From assembly GCF_025146565.1 (NCBI RefSeq), contig NZ_CP102258.1:1210001-1274000 (forward strand): DNA of 64,000 nt, read 5' to 3'. The notes beneath the pieces were generated by a model. The model was given only the letters and a program-made list of their open reading frames with translations, did no database searches and was not told the origin of the DNA. Positions 36,653 through 46,691 of the stretch are shown here, one piece after another. The number at the start of each line of letters is the position of its first letter. Position 1 is the stretch's first letter. The stretch is from Bacteroides eggerthii. GTDB taxonomy: Bacteria > Bacteroidota > Bacteroidia > Bacteroidales > Bacteroidaceae. The position numbers and the translations under genes are program-made.

Positions 36653-39490
36653 ATGAAACGGACAACAACTCTTCTCTCTGCCCTTATTCTTGCTTTGAGT
36701 TTGTGGGCGCAACCTTCTGTTGAAACGCAGCGGCAATATCTTTCAGGTAAAGGATGCGATGACATGGTGGAATGGGATTTCTTCTGTACCGGTGGTAATA
36801 ATTCCGGTAAGTGGAGTAAAATAGGTGTGCCTTCCTGTTGGGAATTGCAAGGCTTCGGTACCTATCAGTATGGTATGAAGTTTTATGGAAAAGCCTTTCC
36901 GGCCGGTGTGGCTGATGAGAAGGGTATGTATAGGTACGAATTCAATTTGCCCGCCGAATGGAATGGAATGCAAGTGGAACTTGTGTTTGAGGGATCAATG
37001 ACAGATACTTACGCCACCATCAATGGGCGTAAGGCGGGTGAAATGCATCAAGGTGCTTTTTATCGCTTTGTTTACAATGTGAGTGATCGTGTGTTTTTCG
37101 GTTCTGATAAGAAAAATGTATTGGAAGTGACTGTAAGCAAAGAAAGTGCCAATGCGGGAGTCAATCTTGCTGAACGTCGTGCCGATTATTGGAACTTTGG
37201 CGGTATCTTCCGTCCTGTGTTCATGGTGGCGAAACCGGCTGACAACATAGCTCGTGTGGCGTTGGATGCACAAGCCGACGGGACTTTTATCGCCCAATGC
37301 ATGCTTAACCATGCTTTGGATGGCGCGCAGGTGAAAACGGTGATCTGTGACGCAAAAGGACGCGAAGTTATTTCTCAGACTGATGTTGTGCGCGCCGGTG
37401 GAGACGAGGTGTCTGTTAATATGAAGTTGAAGAACCCGGCTCTGTGGACAGCTGAAACTCCTAATCTTTATACTGCTCATTTCACTCTTATGAATAAAGC
37501 TGGTAAAGTGTTGCATAGGGAACGGCAAAAATTTGGTTTCCGTACTGTAGAAACACGCCCGAATGATGGCCTTTATGTCAATGGCCGGCGTGTGACGGTG
37601 AGAGGTGTGAACCGTCATAGTTTCCGTCCGGAAACAGGTCGTACCCTTTCTAAAGCCAAGAATATAGAAGATGTGCTTCTTATTAAGAGTATGAATATGA
37701 ATGCAGTCCGTTTGAGCCACTATCCTGCCGATCCCGAATTCTTTGAAGCATGCGACAGCCTCGGACTTTATGTAATGGATGAGTTGAGTGGATGGCATGG
37801 CAAGCATGAGACTGTTGTTGGTCAGAAGCTGGTGGGAGAGATGATTAAGCGCGACCATAACCATCCTTCCATTATTTGGTGGAGTAACGGTAATGAAAAG
37901 GGGTGGAATACCGAACTTGATTGTGAGTTCCACAAACATGACATACAGAAGCGTCCCGTTATTCATCCGCAAGGCAATTTCGGAGGTTACGAAACCATGC
38001 ATTATCGTTCTTATGGAGAAAGTCAGAACTATATGCGCTTGCCCGAAATCTTTATGCCTACCGAGTTCTTGCATGGACTCTACGATGGCGGCCATGGTGC
38101 GGGGTTGTACGATTATTGGGAAATGATGCGCCGTCATCCCCGTTGTGCGGGTGGTTTCCTTTGGATGTTGGCCGATGAGGGAGTGAAGCGTGTGGATATG
38201 AACGGTTTTATCGATAATGTAGGCAACTATGGAGCAGATGGGATTGTGGGGCCTCATCATGAGAAGGAAGGCAGTTACTACACCATTCGTCAGGTGTGGT
38301 GTCCTATACAGATAATGAATACTCCCGATGGGAATTTTGATGGTGTGTTGCAATTGGAGAACCGTTACGACTTTAGTAATTTGAAAGATTGCAAATTTAA
38401 GTATGAATATGTGGCGGTAGATGGTTTGGAGACCAAAGTGATAAAAAGTGCTACGGTGAATGGACCTGACATAGAACCTCATACTGCCGGAACTTTGAAG
38501 ATAGCTTCTGTTCTAAATAATGCAAACTTACTGCATGTTACCGCCATAGATGCGTATGGTAGTGAACTGTTTACCTGGACTTATAATCTGGTGAATGTAG
38601 CGTTACCAGTTTTGGCCAAGCAAGGTGCGGCGCCTACCTATACCAGCACTGCCGAGCAGCTTAAGGTTTCGGTTGCTGACAAGGAGTTTACTTTCAGTTA
38701 TGCCGACGGACAGCTTAAAGGGGTGAAATTAGGAGGAAGTACATTCAGCTTGAGCAATGGCCCTCGTTTTATTGCTGCCAAACGTGCCGACCGGTCTATG
38801 GATCAGTTCTATAATCACGATGATAAAGATGCCGAGAAAAAGAAGACTCAATATACCACCTTCGAGGATGCAGGCCGTTTCACCGGTTTCGACATAAAGA
38901 GTGAAGGAAGTTGCCTTTACATTACAGCCAATTATAAGCTGGGTTCATTCGAGAAGGCCATCTGGGTGATTGATGCGGAAGGCACTGTTGAACTCGATTT
39001 CTCCTATAATTTCAGTGGAGTAGTCGACCTTATGGGCGTGATGTTTGATTATCCTGAAGAGAAAATGCTGCGTAAGAGTTGGCTGGGGAAGGGGCCTTAC
39101 AGAGTGTGGCAGAACCGCTTGCATGGTCCGCAAACAGGTATCTGGGCTAATGACTATAATGACCCTATCCCCGGTGAAAGCTTCCTTTATCCTGAATTCA
39201 AAGGCTACTTTGCCGATGTACAGTGGATGGAGTTGTCTACTTCGGAAGGTACTGTTCGCATTGCCAATAAGAATCCCGAACAGTACATGGGAGTTTATCA
39301 ACCGCGCGATGGTCGTGATGAGTTGCTTTATCGTCTGCCTGCTACCGGCATCGCTTTGATGCGCGTCATCCCTCCTGTACGCAACAAGGTAAATACCACC
39401 GATTTGGTAGGTCCTTCATCACAGGCATTCTGGGCTGATGGCCGGTATGGTGGTGGATTTATTATGCAATTTAGTAAAGCGGCCAAATAA
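36653..39490 (+). CDS. GH2-family glycosidase
   Basis: This secreted enzyme of 945 residues starts at MKRTTTLLSALILALSLWAQ. The sugar-binding domain includes VPSCWELQGFGTYQYG, followed by an Ig-like domain and a TIM barrel. The acid/base is Glu415 in WWSNGNEKGWN and the nucleophile is Glu471 in FMPTEFLHG. The barrel entry VRGVNRHSFRPETGR and a C-terminal Bgal_small-like domain (KSWLGKGPYRVWQNR) are present. The acid/base and nucleophile contexts differ from LacZ, so the substrate is probably not plain beta-galactose; beta-galacturonic acid or alpha-L-arabinopyranose of RG-II are possible. I reject a start 43 codons upstream because it overlaps the ECF-type promoter and lacks a signal peptide. 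GH106 follows after 28 bp. Confidence 0.9.
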   Translation: MKRTTTLLSALILALSLWAQPSVETQRQYLSGKGCDDMVEWDFFCTGGNNSGKWSKIGVPSCWELQGFGTYQYGMKFYGKAFPAGVADEKGMYRYEFNLPAEWNGMQVELVFEGSMTDTYATINGRKAGEMHQGAFYRFVYNVSDRVFFGSDKKNVLEVTVSKESANAGVNLAERRADYWNFGGIFRPVFMVAKPADNIARVALDAQADGTFIAQCMLNHALDGAQVKTVICDAKGREVISQTDVVRAGGDEVSVNMKLKNPALWTAETPNLYTAHFTLMNKAGKVLHRERQKFGFRTVETRPNDGLYVNGRRVTVRGVNRHSFRPETGRTLSKAKNIEDVLLIKSMNMNAVRLSHYPADPEFFEACDSLGLYVMDELSGWHGKHETVVGQKLVGEMIKRDHNHPSIIWWSNGNEKGWNTELDCEFHKHDIQKRPVIHPQGNFGGYETMHYRSYGESQNYMRLPEIFMPTEFLHGLYDGGHGAGLYDYWEMMRRHPRCAGGFLWMLADEGVKRVDMNGFIDNVGNYGADGIVGPHHEKEGSYYTIRQVWCPIQIMNTPDGNFDGVLQLENRYDFSNLKDCKFKYEYVAVDGLETKVIKSATVNGPDIEPHTAGTLKIASVLNNANLLHVTAIDAYGSELFTWTYNLVNVALPVLAKQGAAPTYTSTAEQLKVSVADKEFTFSYADGQLKGVKLGGSTFSLSNGPRFIAAKRADRSMDQFYNHDDKDAEKKKTQYTTFEDAGRFTGFDIKSEGSCLYITANYKLGSFEKAIWVIDAEGTVELDFSYNFSGVVDLMGVMFDYPEEKMLRKSWLGKGPYRVWQNRLHGPQTGIWANDYNDPIPGESFLYPEFKGYFADVQWMELSTSEGTVRIANKNPEQYMGVYQPRDGRDELLYRLPATGIALMRVIPPVRNKVNTTDLVGPSSQAFWADGRYGGGFIMQFSKAAK

Positions 39491-39518
39491 TTAACTTGAT
39501 TTGAATAATCAATTGGAT

Positions 39519-42500
39519 ATGAAGATAAAATATCTTTTAGTATTAATTGTTTTGCTGAGTATTACATTCGTTGGATGCGGTACCCGGCAAAACATGCCTA
39601 CGGAGGAGCAATCGGTGCGTTATACTGCAGATGATGTTCGTCCTTGGACTTTCTGGTATTGGATGTATGGTGCTGTAACTCCTGAAGGAATAACAGCTGA
39701 TTTGGAGGCTATGAAGCAAGTTGGATTAGGCGGTGCCTATCTCATGCCTATTAAAGGCGTAGGTCAGGGACCGGAGTATGAAGGACAAGCCCAACAGCTT
39801 ACCCCTGAGTTTTGGGAAATGGTAGATTATAGCATGAAAGAGGCAAAGCGGTTGGGACTTCGGTTGGGGATGCATATCTGTGACGGCTTTGCATTGGCAG
39901 GTGGACCATGGATTGCACCTCAGGAGTCCATGCAGAAGATTGTCTGGAGTGATACCATCATTCGTGGCGGCAATATTGAACGTTTGCCTCTTCCTCAACT
40001 TGAAGGTTATGAGGGGTATAGTGAGGATATAGCTACTTATGCCATTCCTTTGGGTAAGCAACCGGCAGATGTTGTGATGAGACCAGTTATAAGTTTGGCT
40101 ACTCTTCCCGGTACCGAAGTGAAAGATAAGAAGAAAGCGGTCAATATGGATGAGAAAGGAGTTATTCGTTCTTCTTATCCTTGCCGGATAGACTATACTT
40201 ATGAACAACCGGTTACAGTAAGTAATGTAGAGATTGTTTTGAGTGGTAATAATTATCAAGCGCATAGGCTTAAAGTGCTTGTGAGTGATGACGGTAGGAA
40301 CTATCGCTTTCTGAAACAGTTAAAGCCTGCCCGGCATGGTTGGCAGAATACCGACTGCCACTCTACTCATGGCTTGCCGCCCACTACGGCTAAGTATTTT
40401 CGTTTTGAATGGACGCCGGAGGGCAGTGAACCGGGGTGTGAGGATTTGGATGCGGCTAAATGGAAACCTAATTTGAAGATAAAGGAGATTCGTTTGCATA
40501 CGGCTCCTCGTATTCATCAGTGGGAAGGTAAAGCCGGCTTTGTATGGCGTGTGGCTGATGCTTCCACTTCGCAAGAAATTCCGGATGAGGCCTGTGTACA
40601 ACTAAATGAGGTGCGCCGACTGACACTTACGGAGGGTGCTCTTACCGCTAAATTGCCCGAAGGAGAGTGGCGTATTCTTCGCATGGGACATACTTCTACC
40701 GGGCATGTCAATGCCACTGCAGGAGGCGGTAAAGGACTGGAATGTGATAAGTTCAGTGTTGCAGCTGTTCGCAAACAGTTTGACAACTGGTTTGCCCAAG
40801 TATTTGAGAAAACTACACCGGAAGTGGCTCGTGAAGTTCTGAAATATATGCATGTGGATAGTTGGGAGTGTGGTTCGCAAAACTGGAGCGCAACGTTTGC
40901 TGCAGAGTTTAAGAGCCGTCGCGGGTATGATTTGATGCCCTATCTGCCCTTGTTGGCGGGAATACCAATGGAAAGTGCTGAAAAAAGCGAACAGGTGTTG
41001 CGTGATGTCCGCATTACTATTGGTGAACTGGTGACTGATGTTTTCTACACAGTGTTGGCCCAATGTGCCGGTGAATACGATTGCCGCTTTTCGGCCGAGT
41101 GCGTAAGCCCCACTATGGTGGCCGATGGATTATGCCATTATGATAAGGTGGATCTTCCTATGGGAGAATTCTGGTTAAACAGTCCTACCCATGATAAACT
41201 TAATGATGTACTTGATGCAGTTAGTGGTGCTCATATTTACGGTAAGAATGTGATTCAAGCCGAAGGATTTACTGAAATCCGTGGCACTTGGGACGAAGAT
41301 CCCGCTATGCTTAAACCATTGCTCGACCGTAATTATGCTTTGGGCATTAATAAACTTTTCTTCCATGTTTTCACTCATAATCCTTGGTTGGACCGTGTTC
41401 CTGGCATGACGCTTGACGGTATCGGGCTTTTTTATCAGCGCGATCAGACTTGGTTTCGTGAGAGCAGTGCGTTTGTGGATTATGCTACCCGTTGCCAAAC
41501 TCTCCTGCAAAAAGGAACTCCTGTTGTAGACATTGCTGTTTTTACCGGTGAGGAGATGCCTCGGCGTGCCATTTTACCGGACAGGCTGGTGAGTATGTTA
41601 CCCGGTATTTATGGCGCTGAACGTGTGGAGAGCGAGCGGGTTCGTTTGGCTAATGAAGGCCAGCCGCTTCGTGTAGTTCCTGTGGGAGTCACTCATTCGG
41701 CTAATATGGCAGATCCCGATAAGTGGATTAACCCGCTTCGTGGTTATCAGTACGATTCTTTCAATAAAGATGCTTTACTTCGTTTGGCAAAGGTGGAAGA
41801 TGGGCATATTGTATTGCCTGGCGGTGGGCGTTACAAAGTGCTGGTATTGCCTACGGCTCGTCCTATGGATCCTACTGCTGTTCCTTTGTCAAAAGAGGTG
41901 GAGCAAAAAATAGCAGAGTGGAAGGAACAGGGAGTGATAATTCCCGAGTTGCCCTATAAAGCCGAAAGTTTTGCAGTCATGGGCTTGGAACGCGATGTAG
42001 AGTTACCGGCTGAGGTGGCATATGCGCATCGTACGGCGGATGATATGGAAATCTACTTTATAGCAAATCAGAAAAATGAAGCCCGGAATTTTACAGCTTC
42101 GTTCCGTCAGAAAGGACTGGCCCCCAAATTATACGATGCGGTAACCGGGCGTACTTATATCCCGGAACAATGGGCGGAACGGGAAGGACGCACCGAAGTG
42201 TCGTTATCATTGCCGGCATACGGATCACGTTTCGTGATTTTCTTCAAAAGCAAGGATGCACTTGAACTCTTTGCCGGTGATTCGCTTCTGCATGAGGAGA
42301 ATGTGGCAGCAGAGAATATGGCAAAAAGATTAGTCCGGCACGAATGGAAAGAGGAAAGTCGCACTCCGCTTGAGAACAGTGAATGGACAGTTCATTTTGA
42401 GAAAACTGATGTGAAACTGGTTCGTGATGAACTTTTTGATTGGAGTAAAGAAAGTGATGCTAAAGTAAAGTTCTATTCAGGACGTGCCTGTTATACTTCT

Positions 42501-42827
42501 TCTTTTGTTGTTCAGGATGAATTCGATGGGAGCGTGCTTCTCAGTCTGGGACGCGTAGCCAATGTGGCAACAGTCCGTGTGAATGGGAAAGCATGCGGCA
42601 TAGCCTGGACTCCCCCCTATCAGGTAGATATCACTTCCGCTTTGGTAGCCGGAGCCAATCGTCTTGAAATCGAGCTGGTAAATACTTGGGCAAATGCTCT
42701 TCGGGGAATGGACCAGGGTAGCGCTCCTTTTGACGGCATATGGGCTAATGCCAAGTATCGTTTGCCCGGTGATGACCTGCTTCCGGCAGGATTACTTGGC
42801 CCGGTAGAATTGGTAAGAATGAAGTGA
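39519..42827 (+). CDS. GH106 alpha-L-rhamnosidase
   Basis: This lipoprotein of about 1102 residues (MKIKYLLVLIVLLSITFVGC) is a GH106 enzyme like B. thetaiotaomicron BT0986. The N-terminal barrel begins with PWTFWYWMYGAVTPEG and LEAMKQVGLGGAYLMPI, and the C-terminal domain resembles a GH2 sugar-binding jelly roll (VATVRVNGKACGIAWTPPY). Glu450 (DSWECGSQNW) and Glu582 (VIQAEGFTE) are 132 residues apart, the same spacing as the catalytic Glu461 and Glu593 that I recall for BT0986. It removes alpha-L-rhamnose from an RG-II side chain. The esterase gene follows after 59 bp. Confidence 0.93.
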   Translation: MKIKYLLVLIVLLSITFVGCGTRQNMPTEEQSVRYTADDVRPWTFWYWMYGAVTPEGITADLEAMKQVGLGGAYLMPIKGVGQGPEYEGQAQQLTPEFWEMVDYSMKEAKRLGLRLGMHICDGFALAGGPWIAPQESMQKIVWSDTIIRGGNIERLPLPQLEGYEGYSEDIATYAIPLGKQPADVVMRPVISLATLPGTEVKDKKKAVNMDEKGVIRSSYPCRIDYTYEQPVTVSNVEIVLSGNNYQAHRLKVLVSDDGRNYRFLKQLKPARHGWQNTDCHSTHGLPPTTAKYFRFEWTPEGSEPGCEDLDAAKWKPNLKIKEIRLHTAPRIHQWEGKAGFVWRVADASTSQEIPDEACVQLNEVRRLTLTEGALTAKLPEGEWRILRMGHTSTGHVNATAGGGKGLECDKFSVAAVRKQFDNWFAQVFEKTTPEVAREVLKYMHVDSWECGSQNWSATFAAEFKSRRGYDLMPYLPLLAGIPMESAEKSEQVLRDVRITIGELVTDVFYTVLAQCAGEYDCRFSAECVSPTMVADGLCHYDKVDLPMGEFWLNSPTHDKLNDVLDAVSGAHIYGKNVIQAEGFTEIRGTWDEDPAMLKPLLDRNYALGINKLFFHVFTHNPWLDRVPGMTLDGIGLFYQRDQTWFRESSAFVDYATRCQTLLQKGTPVVDIAVFTGEEMPRRAILPDRLVSMLPGIYGAERVESERVRLANEGQPLRVVPVGVTHSANMADPDKWINPLRGYQYDSFNKDALLRLAKVEDGHIVLPGGGRYKVLVLPTARPMDPTAVPLSKEVEQKIAEWKEQGVIIPELPYKAESFAVMGLERDVELPAEVAYAHRTADDMEIYFIANQKNEARNFTASFRQKGLAPKLYDAVTGRTYIPEQWAEREGRTEVSLSLPAYGSRFVIFFKSKDALELFAGDSLLHEENVAAENMAKRLVRHEWKEESRTPLENSEWTVHFEKTDVKLVRDELFDWSKESDAKVKFYSGRACYTSSFVVQDEFDGSVLLSLGRVANVATVRVNGKACGIAWTPPYQVDITSALVAGANRLEIELVNTWANALRGMDQGSAPFDGIWANAKYRLPGDDLLPAGLLGPVELVRMK

Positions 42828-42886
42828 TGGTTATAAGAGCTCACAATATGGAAAGATTGTCTTGTGAATTATAAAGTGAAAAGTAT

Positions 42887-44305
42887 ATGAATAAGAAATG
42901 TATCATGATAGCTTGTGCTTTTTTTGTTGCAGTGGCACTTCAAGCTAAAGTGTCTTTGCCGGCGTTTTTTTCGGACGGTATGGTTATGCAACAACAGAGT
43001 CAGGCCAGTCTTTGGGGCAAGGCTTCGAAAGGTAAAATCGTTGAGGTGACTACCGGCTGGGATGGGCAGACCTATACTACGAGAGCTGATGAGCAAGGAA
43101 AGTGGAAACTTACTGTACAGACACCTGCTGCAGGAGGCCCCTATGATATTACTTTTGATGACGGTGAACGCACTTGGATTAAGGATATTCTTATGGGTGA
43201 ATTATGGATTTGTTCGGGGCAGAGCAATATGGAGATGCCTATGAAAGGATTTAAGAATCAACCTGTGGAAGACGCCAATATGGATGTATTGCGTAGCCGT
43301 AATTCGCAAATCCGGCTTTTTACGGTGAAGCGTAATTCGCAGTTTGCTCCTGTAGATGATGTAACCGGTTGCTGGAATCACGCAGAGCCTAAGACCGTAC
43401 GTGAGTTTAGCGCTACTGCATATTATTTTGGCCGTTTGTTGCAAGAACAGCTTCAGGTTCCTATAGGATTGATTGTTGCTGCTTGGGGAGGATCGGCTTG
43501 TGAGGCTTGGATGCGCCCTGAATGGCTCAAGGCATTCCCCGCAGCTAAAATACCCCAAAGCCCGGAAGATATAAAGTCGAAGAATCGCACTCCGACTGTA
43601 CTTTTCAATGGTATGCTTCATCCGCTTATTGGTTTAGCCATGAAAGGTGTGATTTGGTATCAAGGTGAAGATAACTGGAATCGTGCTTCAACGTATGCCG
43701 ATATGTTTACTACCATGATAAAAGGCTGGCGTGCAGAGTGGAAGCAAGGCGACTTTCCTTTTTATTATTGCCAGATCGCTCCTTATGACTATGCCATCAT
43801 TACAGCACCTGGTGAGCCGGTTATTAATTCTGCTTATTTGCGTGAACAGCAATTGAAAGCCGAAACTATGGTGCCTAATGTCGGCATGGCTGTATTGATG
43901 GATGCAGGGATGGAGAAAGGTATTCATCCTGCTCGGAAAAGGGTAGTGGGCGAACGTCTGGCGCGTTTGGCGTTAGTGAACGATTATGGAGTCGAAGGTG
44001 TCATGGCACAGTCTGCCTGCTATAAAAAAATGGAAGTAAAGAATGATACGGTGACTGTTTTCTTTGATCGCGCAGATATGTGGATTAACTGTAAAGAGAA
44101 GTTTGCCTCCGATCTTTTTGAAGTGGCCGGTGAAGACCGGGTGTTTCATCCTGCAAAAGCGTGGATAGAACGTAGCAAAATAAAAGTAAAGAGTGAGGCG
44201 GTGAAATCTCCGGTAGCTGTTCGTTATGCATTCAAAAATTATGCCAAGGGCGACCTTTATTGTGAGGATCTGCCGGTTTCCTCGTTCCGTTCGGACAATT
44301 GGTGA
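42887..44305 (+). CDS. SASA-family carbohydrate O-acetylesterase
   Basis: This 472-residue secreted protein is a sialate-O-acetylesterase-like (SGNH-type) esterase. The catalytic Ser is in WICSGQSNMEMPM. The second block is GVIWYQGEDNWN and the catalytic His is in KGIHPARKRVVGERLARL. An Ig-like N-terminal domain (LPAFFSDGMVMQQQSQASLWG) is usual for the family. RG-II carries acetyl groups on side chain B sugars, so deacetylation before glycosidase attack is the likely role. The true substrate is not shown by sequence. It sits between GH106 and the DUF5703 gene in one unit. Confidence 0.88.
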   Translation: MNKKCIMIACAFFVAVALQAKVSLPAFFSDGMVMQQQSQASLWGKASKGKIVEVTTGWDGQTYTTRADEQGKWKLTVQTPAAGGPYDITFDDGERTWIKDILMGELWICSGQSNMEMPMKGFKNQPVEDANMDVLRSRNSQIRLFTVKRNSQFAPVDDVTGCWNHAEPKTVREFSATAYYFGRLLQEQLQVPIGLIVAAWGGSACEAWMRPEWLKAFPAAKIPQSPEDIKSKNRTPTVLFNGMLHPLIGLAMKGVIWYQGEDNWNRASTYADMFTTMIKGWRAEWKQGDFPFYYCQIAPYDYAIITAPGEPVINSAYLREQQLKAETMVPNVGMAVLMDAGMEKGIHPARKRVVGERLARLALVNDYGVEGVMAQSACYKKMEVKNDTVTVFFDRADMWINCKEKFASDLFEVAGEDRVFHPAKAWIERSKIKVKSEAVKSPVAVRYAFKNYAKGDLYCEDLPVSSFRSDNW

Positions 44306-44341
44306 TATTATAAATAGAAATATGTTAATTCACGCTTCATG

Positions 44342-46600
44342 ATGAATCGATTCCTTTTATCTCTTTCTTTGTTTTTTTTCATGGCTATCTCTGTTTGTGC
44401 AGAGTGGCGGCCGGGAAACTATACATGGGTGTCGCCCAGTTTGAATGTTTCGGAATCAATGCCTTGCGGAGGGGGCGATGTGGGGATGAATGTATGGGTG
44501 GAACAAGGCGATATTCTCTTCTATTTATCGCGTAGCGGATCGTTCGATGAAAACAATACGCTTCTCAAACAGGGGCGGTTCCGGTTAAAACTGCAACCCG
44601 ACCTTTTCTTGGATGCGGTGGACTTCCGGCAGCAACTCCGGTTGAACGATGGCTATGTGTCCATTTCCTGTAATGGGGTGGAAGTGCAACTTTGGGCTGA
44701 TGTATTCCGGCCTGTGGTACATGTGGAAGTGAAAAGTGAGAAAAGGGTTAGTGCTGAAATAGCCTATGAGAATTGGCGTGTCACCGATCGGGTTGTACAG
44801 AAAAAGATTGAAGGACAACAATGCTCTTATAAATGGGCAGTCCCCAAAGGAACTGTCACGCGTCGTGATTCAATCTGTGCTGAAATGCATCAACTGACCT
44901 TCTTTCATCGTAATGAGGGTGAGACGATGTTTGAAGTGACCATGCGTCAACAGGGACTTACTCATTTAATGGATTCCCTTTACAACCCGTTGGAACAGTT
45001 GACGTTTGGAGGCCGTCTTAGCGGTGGGGACCTTGTTTATAAGGGTAAACGGAATGGGGTGTATCAATCTACTCCCTATGTCGCCTGGTGCTATACATCG
45101 GGTGTTGCTCGCCGGAATCATCATTTCCAAGTGACTTTGAACACTGCGCAGTCATCATTTGAAGAATGGGAAGAAGGGCTGGTACAGACAGAGAAGTCAG
45201 TCGAGTTGGTAAAAAACCGGAAGCAGACGCGTAAATGGTGGAATGAGTTTTGGAACCGGAGTTATATCTATTTGGATGATGCCGGGCAACTTGCCAATCC
45301 TCATGGATTGGATGCCGATGATTTGAGTTTGGTCGATCCTGCCGATTCGTTGGCTGTTGCAGTGCGCAATTACACTCTTTTTCGTTATATGCTGGGATGC
45401 AATGCATACAGTAAGTGGCCTACCAAGTTTAACGGAGGGTTGTTTACTTTTGACCCTGTATGGGTGAATCCTGACATGGCATTTACACCTGATTTCCGTC
45501 GTTGGGGAGGCGGTACGCATACGGCGCAGAATCAGCGGCTTGTCTACTGGCCTATGCTTAAGAACGGTGACTTTGATATGATGTTGCCTCAGTTTGATTA
45601 CTATTTACGTATCCTCCCAACAGCGGAGAAACGCAGTCGTATTTATTGGAACCATGAAGGAGCCTGCTTTGCAGAGCAGATTGAAAACTTTGGGCTGCCC
45701 AATCCGGCTGAGTATGGCTTTAAGCGTCCGCCCGCTTTCGATAAAGGCTTGGAATACAACGCCTGGTTAGAGTATGAATGGGATACCGTACTTGAGTTTT
45801 GTCTGATGATATTGGAGACGCACCGTTATCGGGGCATGGATATCCGGAGTTATGAGCCTCTGATCCTTTCTTCATTGCGTTTCTTCGATGAACATTATCG
45901 CTATTTGGCACGTCAGCGCGGATGCAAGGAACTTGACGGCAACGGAAAGCTGGTACTTTTTCCCGGTTCTGCGTGTGAGACCTATAAAATGACTTACAAT
46001 GCTTCCTCTACTGTGGCGGCTTTGCATGTTGTGCTTCAGGCTGCCGGTTCTTATTTCAAAGAAAATGCAGAAGCTCTTGCTTTTGTTCGTGAGATGCAGC
46101 AACGTATTCCTTCGATTCCGCTTCATACCATAGGAAATAAGATAATGATTTCGCCTGCTTTGGTGTGGGAACGTGTGAATAATGTGGAGACTCCGCAGCT
46201 TTATCCGGTTTTCCCATGGCGTGTGTATGGTTTGGGGCGTCCAAATTTAGAAATAGCCCAAAATACTTATTATTATGATGTTGATGCACAGAAGTTCCGT
46301 ACTCATATAGGTTGGAAACAAGATAATATTTGGGCTGCTTGCTTGGGACTGACTGATGAGGCGGTGGCACTTAACCAACGTAAATTATATAACGGACCGC
46401 ATCGTTTTCCTGCATTTTGGGGGCCCGGATACGACTGGACGCCCGATCATAATTGGGGAGGAAGTGGTATGATAGGATTGCAGGAGATGCTGATGCAGGA
46501 GGATGCGCAAGGTAATATAATACGTTATCCGGCTTGGCCTAAGAACCGGAAGGTTCATTTTCGTTTACATGCTTCTGAAGGAAGGGTTGTAATGGAATAA
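44342..46600 (+). CDS. DUF5703 / six-hairpin glycosidase-like protein
   Basis: This secreted protein of about 752 residues (MNRFLLSLSLFFFMAISVCAE) has a DUF5703 beta-sandwich at about residues 20-300 (ESMPCGGGDVGMNVWVEQGD, FYLSRSGSFDENNTL). A six-hairpin alpha/alpha barrel follows (CNAYSKWPTKFNGGLFTFDP, RIYWNHEGACFAEQ, FWGPGYDWTPDHNWGGSGM). The layout resembles GH95 fucosidase/galactosidase enzymes but the sequence is distinct. I know of no activity for the family with certainty. Its place between an esterase and the GH137-GH2 enzyme in an RG-II locus makes it a candidate RG-II glycosidase. The ATG one codon upstream (44339) is equally possible. Confidence 0.8.
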   Translation: MNRFLLSLSLFFFMAISVCAEWRPGNYTWVSPSLNVSESMPCGGGDVGMNVWVEQGDILFYLSRSGSFDENNTLLKQGRFRLKLQPDLFLDAVDFRQQLRLNDGYVSISCNGVEVQLWADVFRPVVHVEVKSEKRVSAEIAYENWRVTDRVVQKKIEGQQCSYKWAVPKGTVTRRDSICAEMHQLTFFHRNEGETMFEVTMRQQGLTHLMDSLYNPLEQLTFGGRLSGGDLVYKGKRNGVYQSTPYVAWCYTSGVARRNHHFQVTLNTAQSSFEEWEEGLVQTEKSVELVKNRKQTRKWWNEFWNRSYIYLDDAGQLANPHGLDADDLSLVDPADSLAVAVRNYTLFRYMLGCNAYSKWPTKFNGGLFTFDPVWVNPDMAFTPDFRRWGGGTHTAQNQRLVYWPMLKNGDFDMMLPQFDYYLRILPTAEKRSRIYWNHEGACFAEQIENFGLPNPAEYGFKRPPAFDKGLEYNAWLEYEWDTVLEFCLMILETHRYRGMDIRSYEPLILSSLRFFDEHYRYLARQRGCKELDGNGKLVLFPGSACETYKMTYNASSTVAALHVVLQAAGSYFKENAEALAFVREMQQRIPSIPLHTIGNKIMISPALVWERVNNVETPQLYPVFPWRVYGLGRPNLEIAQNTYYYDVDAQKFRTHIGWKQDNIWAACLGLTDEAVALNQRKLYNGPHRFPAFWGPGYDWTPDHNWGGSGMIGLQEMLMQEDAQGNIIRYPAWPKNRKVHFRLHASEGRVVME

Positions 46601-46603
46601 CGA

Positions 46604-46628
46604 GTACATTTGCAGGGAATAATCGTCT
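46604..46628 (+). promoter_or_regulatory. ECF-type promoter for GH137-GH2 / GH138
   Basis: Plus strand reads GTACA-N15-CGTC-T, preceded by GA. The -35 starts 4 nt after the DUF5703 stop codon and the -10 ends 65 nt before the GH137-GH2 ATG. Confidence 0.75.
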
Positions 46629-46691
46629 CATATAATGACTTGAAGTAGTATATTCGGGTTTCGTATTATTGATGAATTAATCCCTGTGATA

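Noticed and set aside
36995..38482. Long minus-strand frame (495 codons) inside the GH2 gene
   Set aside because: It is antisense to a gene with clear GH2 motifs, has no signal peptide or family motif, and is rich in His, Thr and Ile as expected for a shadow frame. The same applies to 51129-52370 and 25430-26500.
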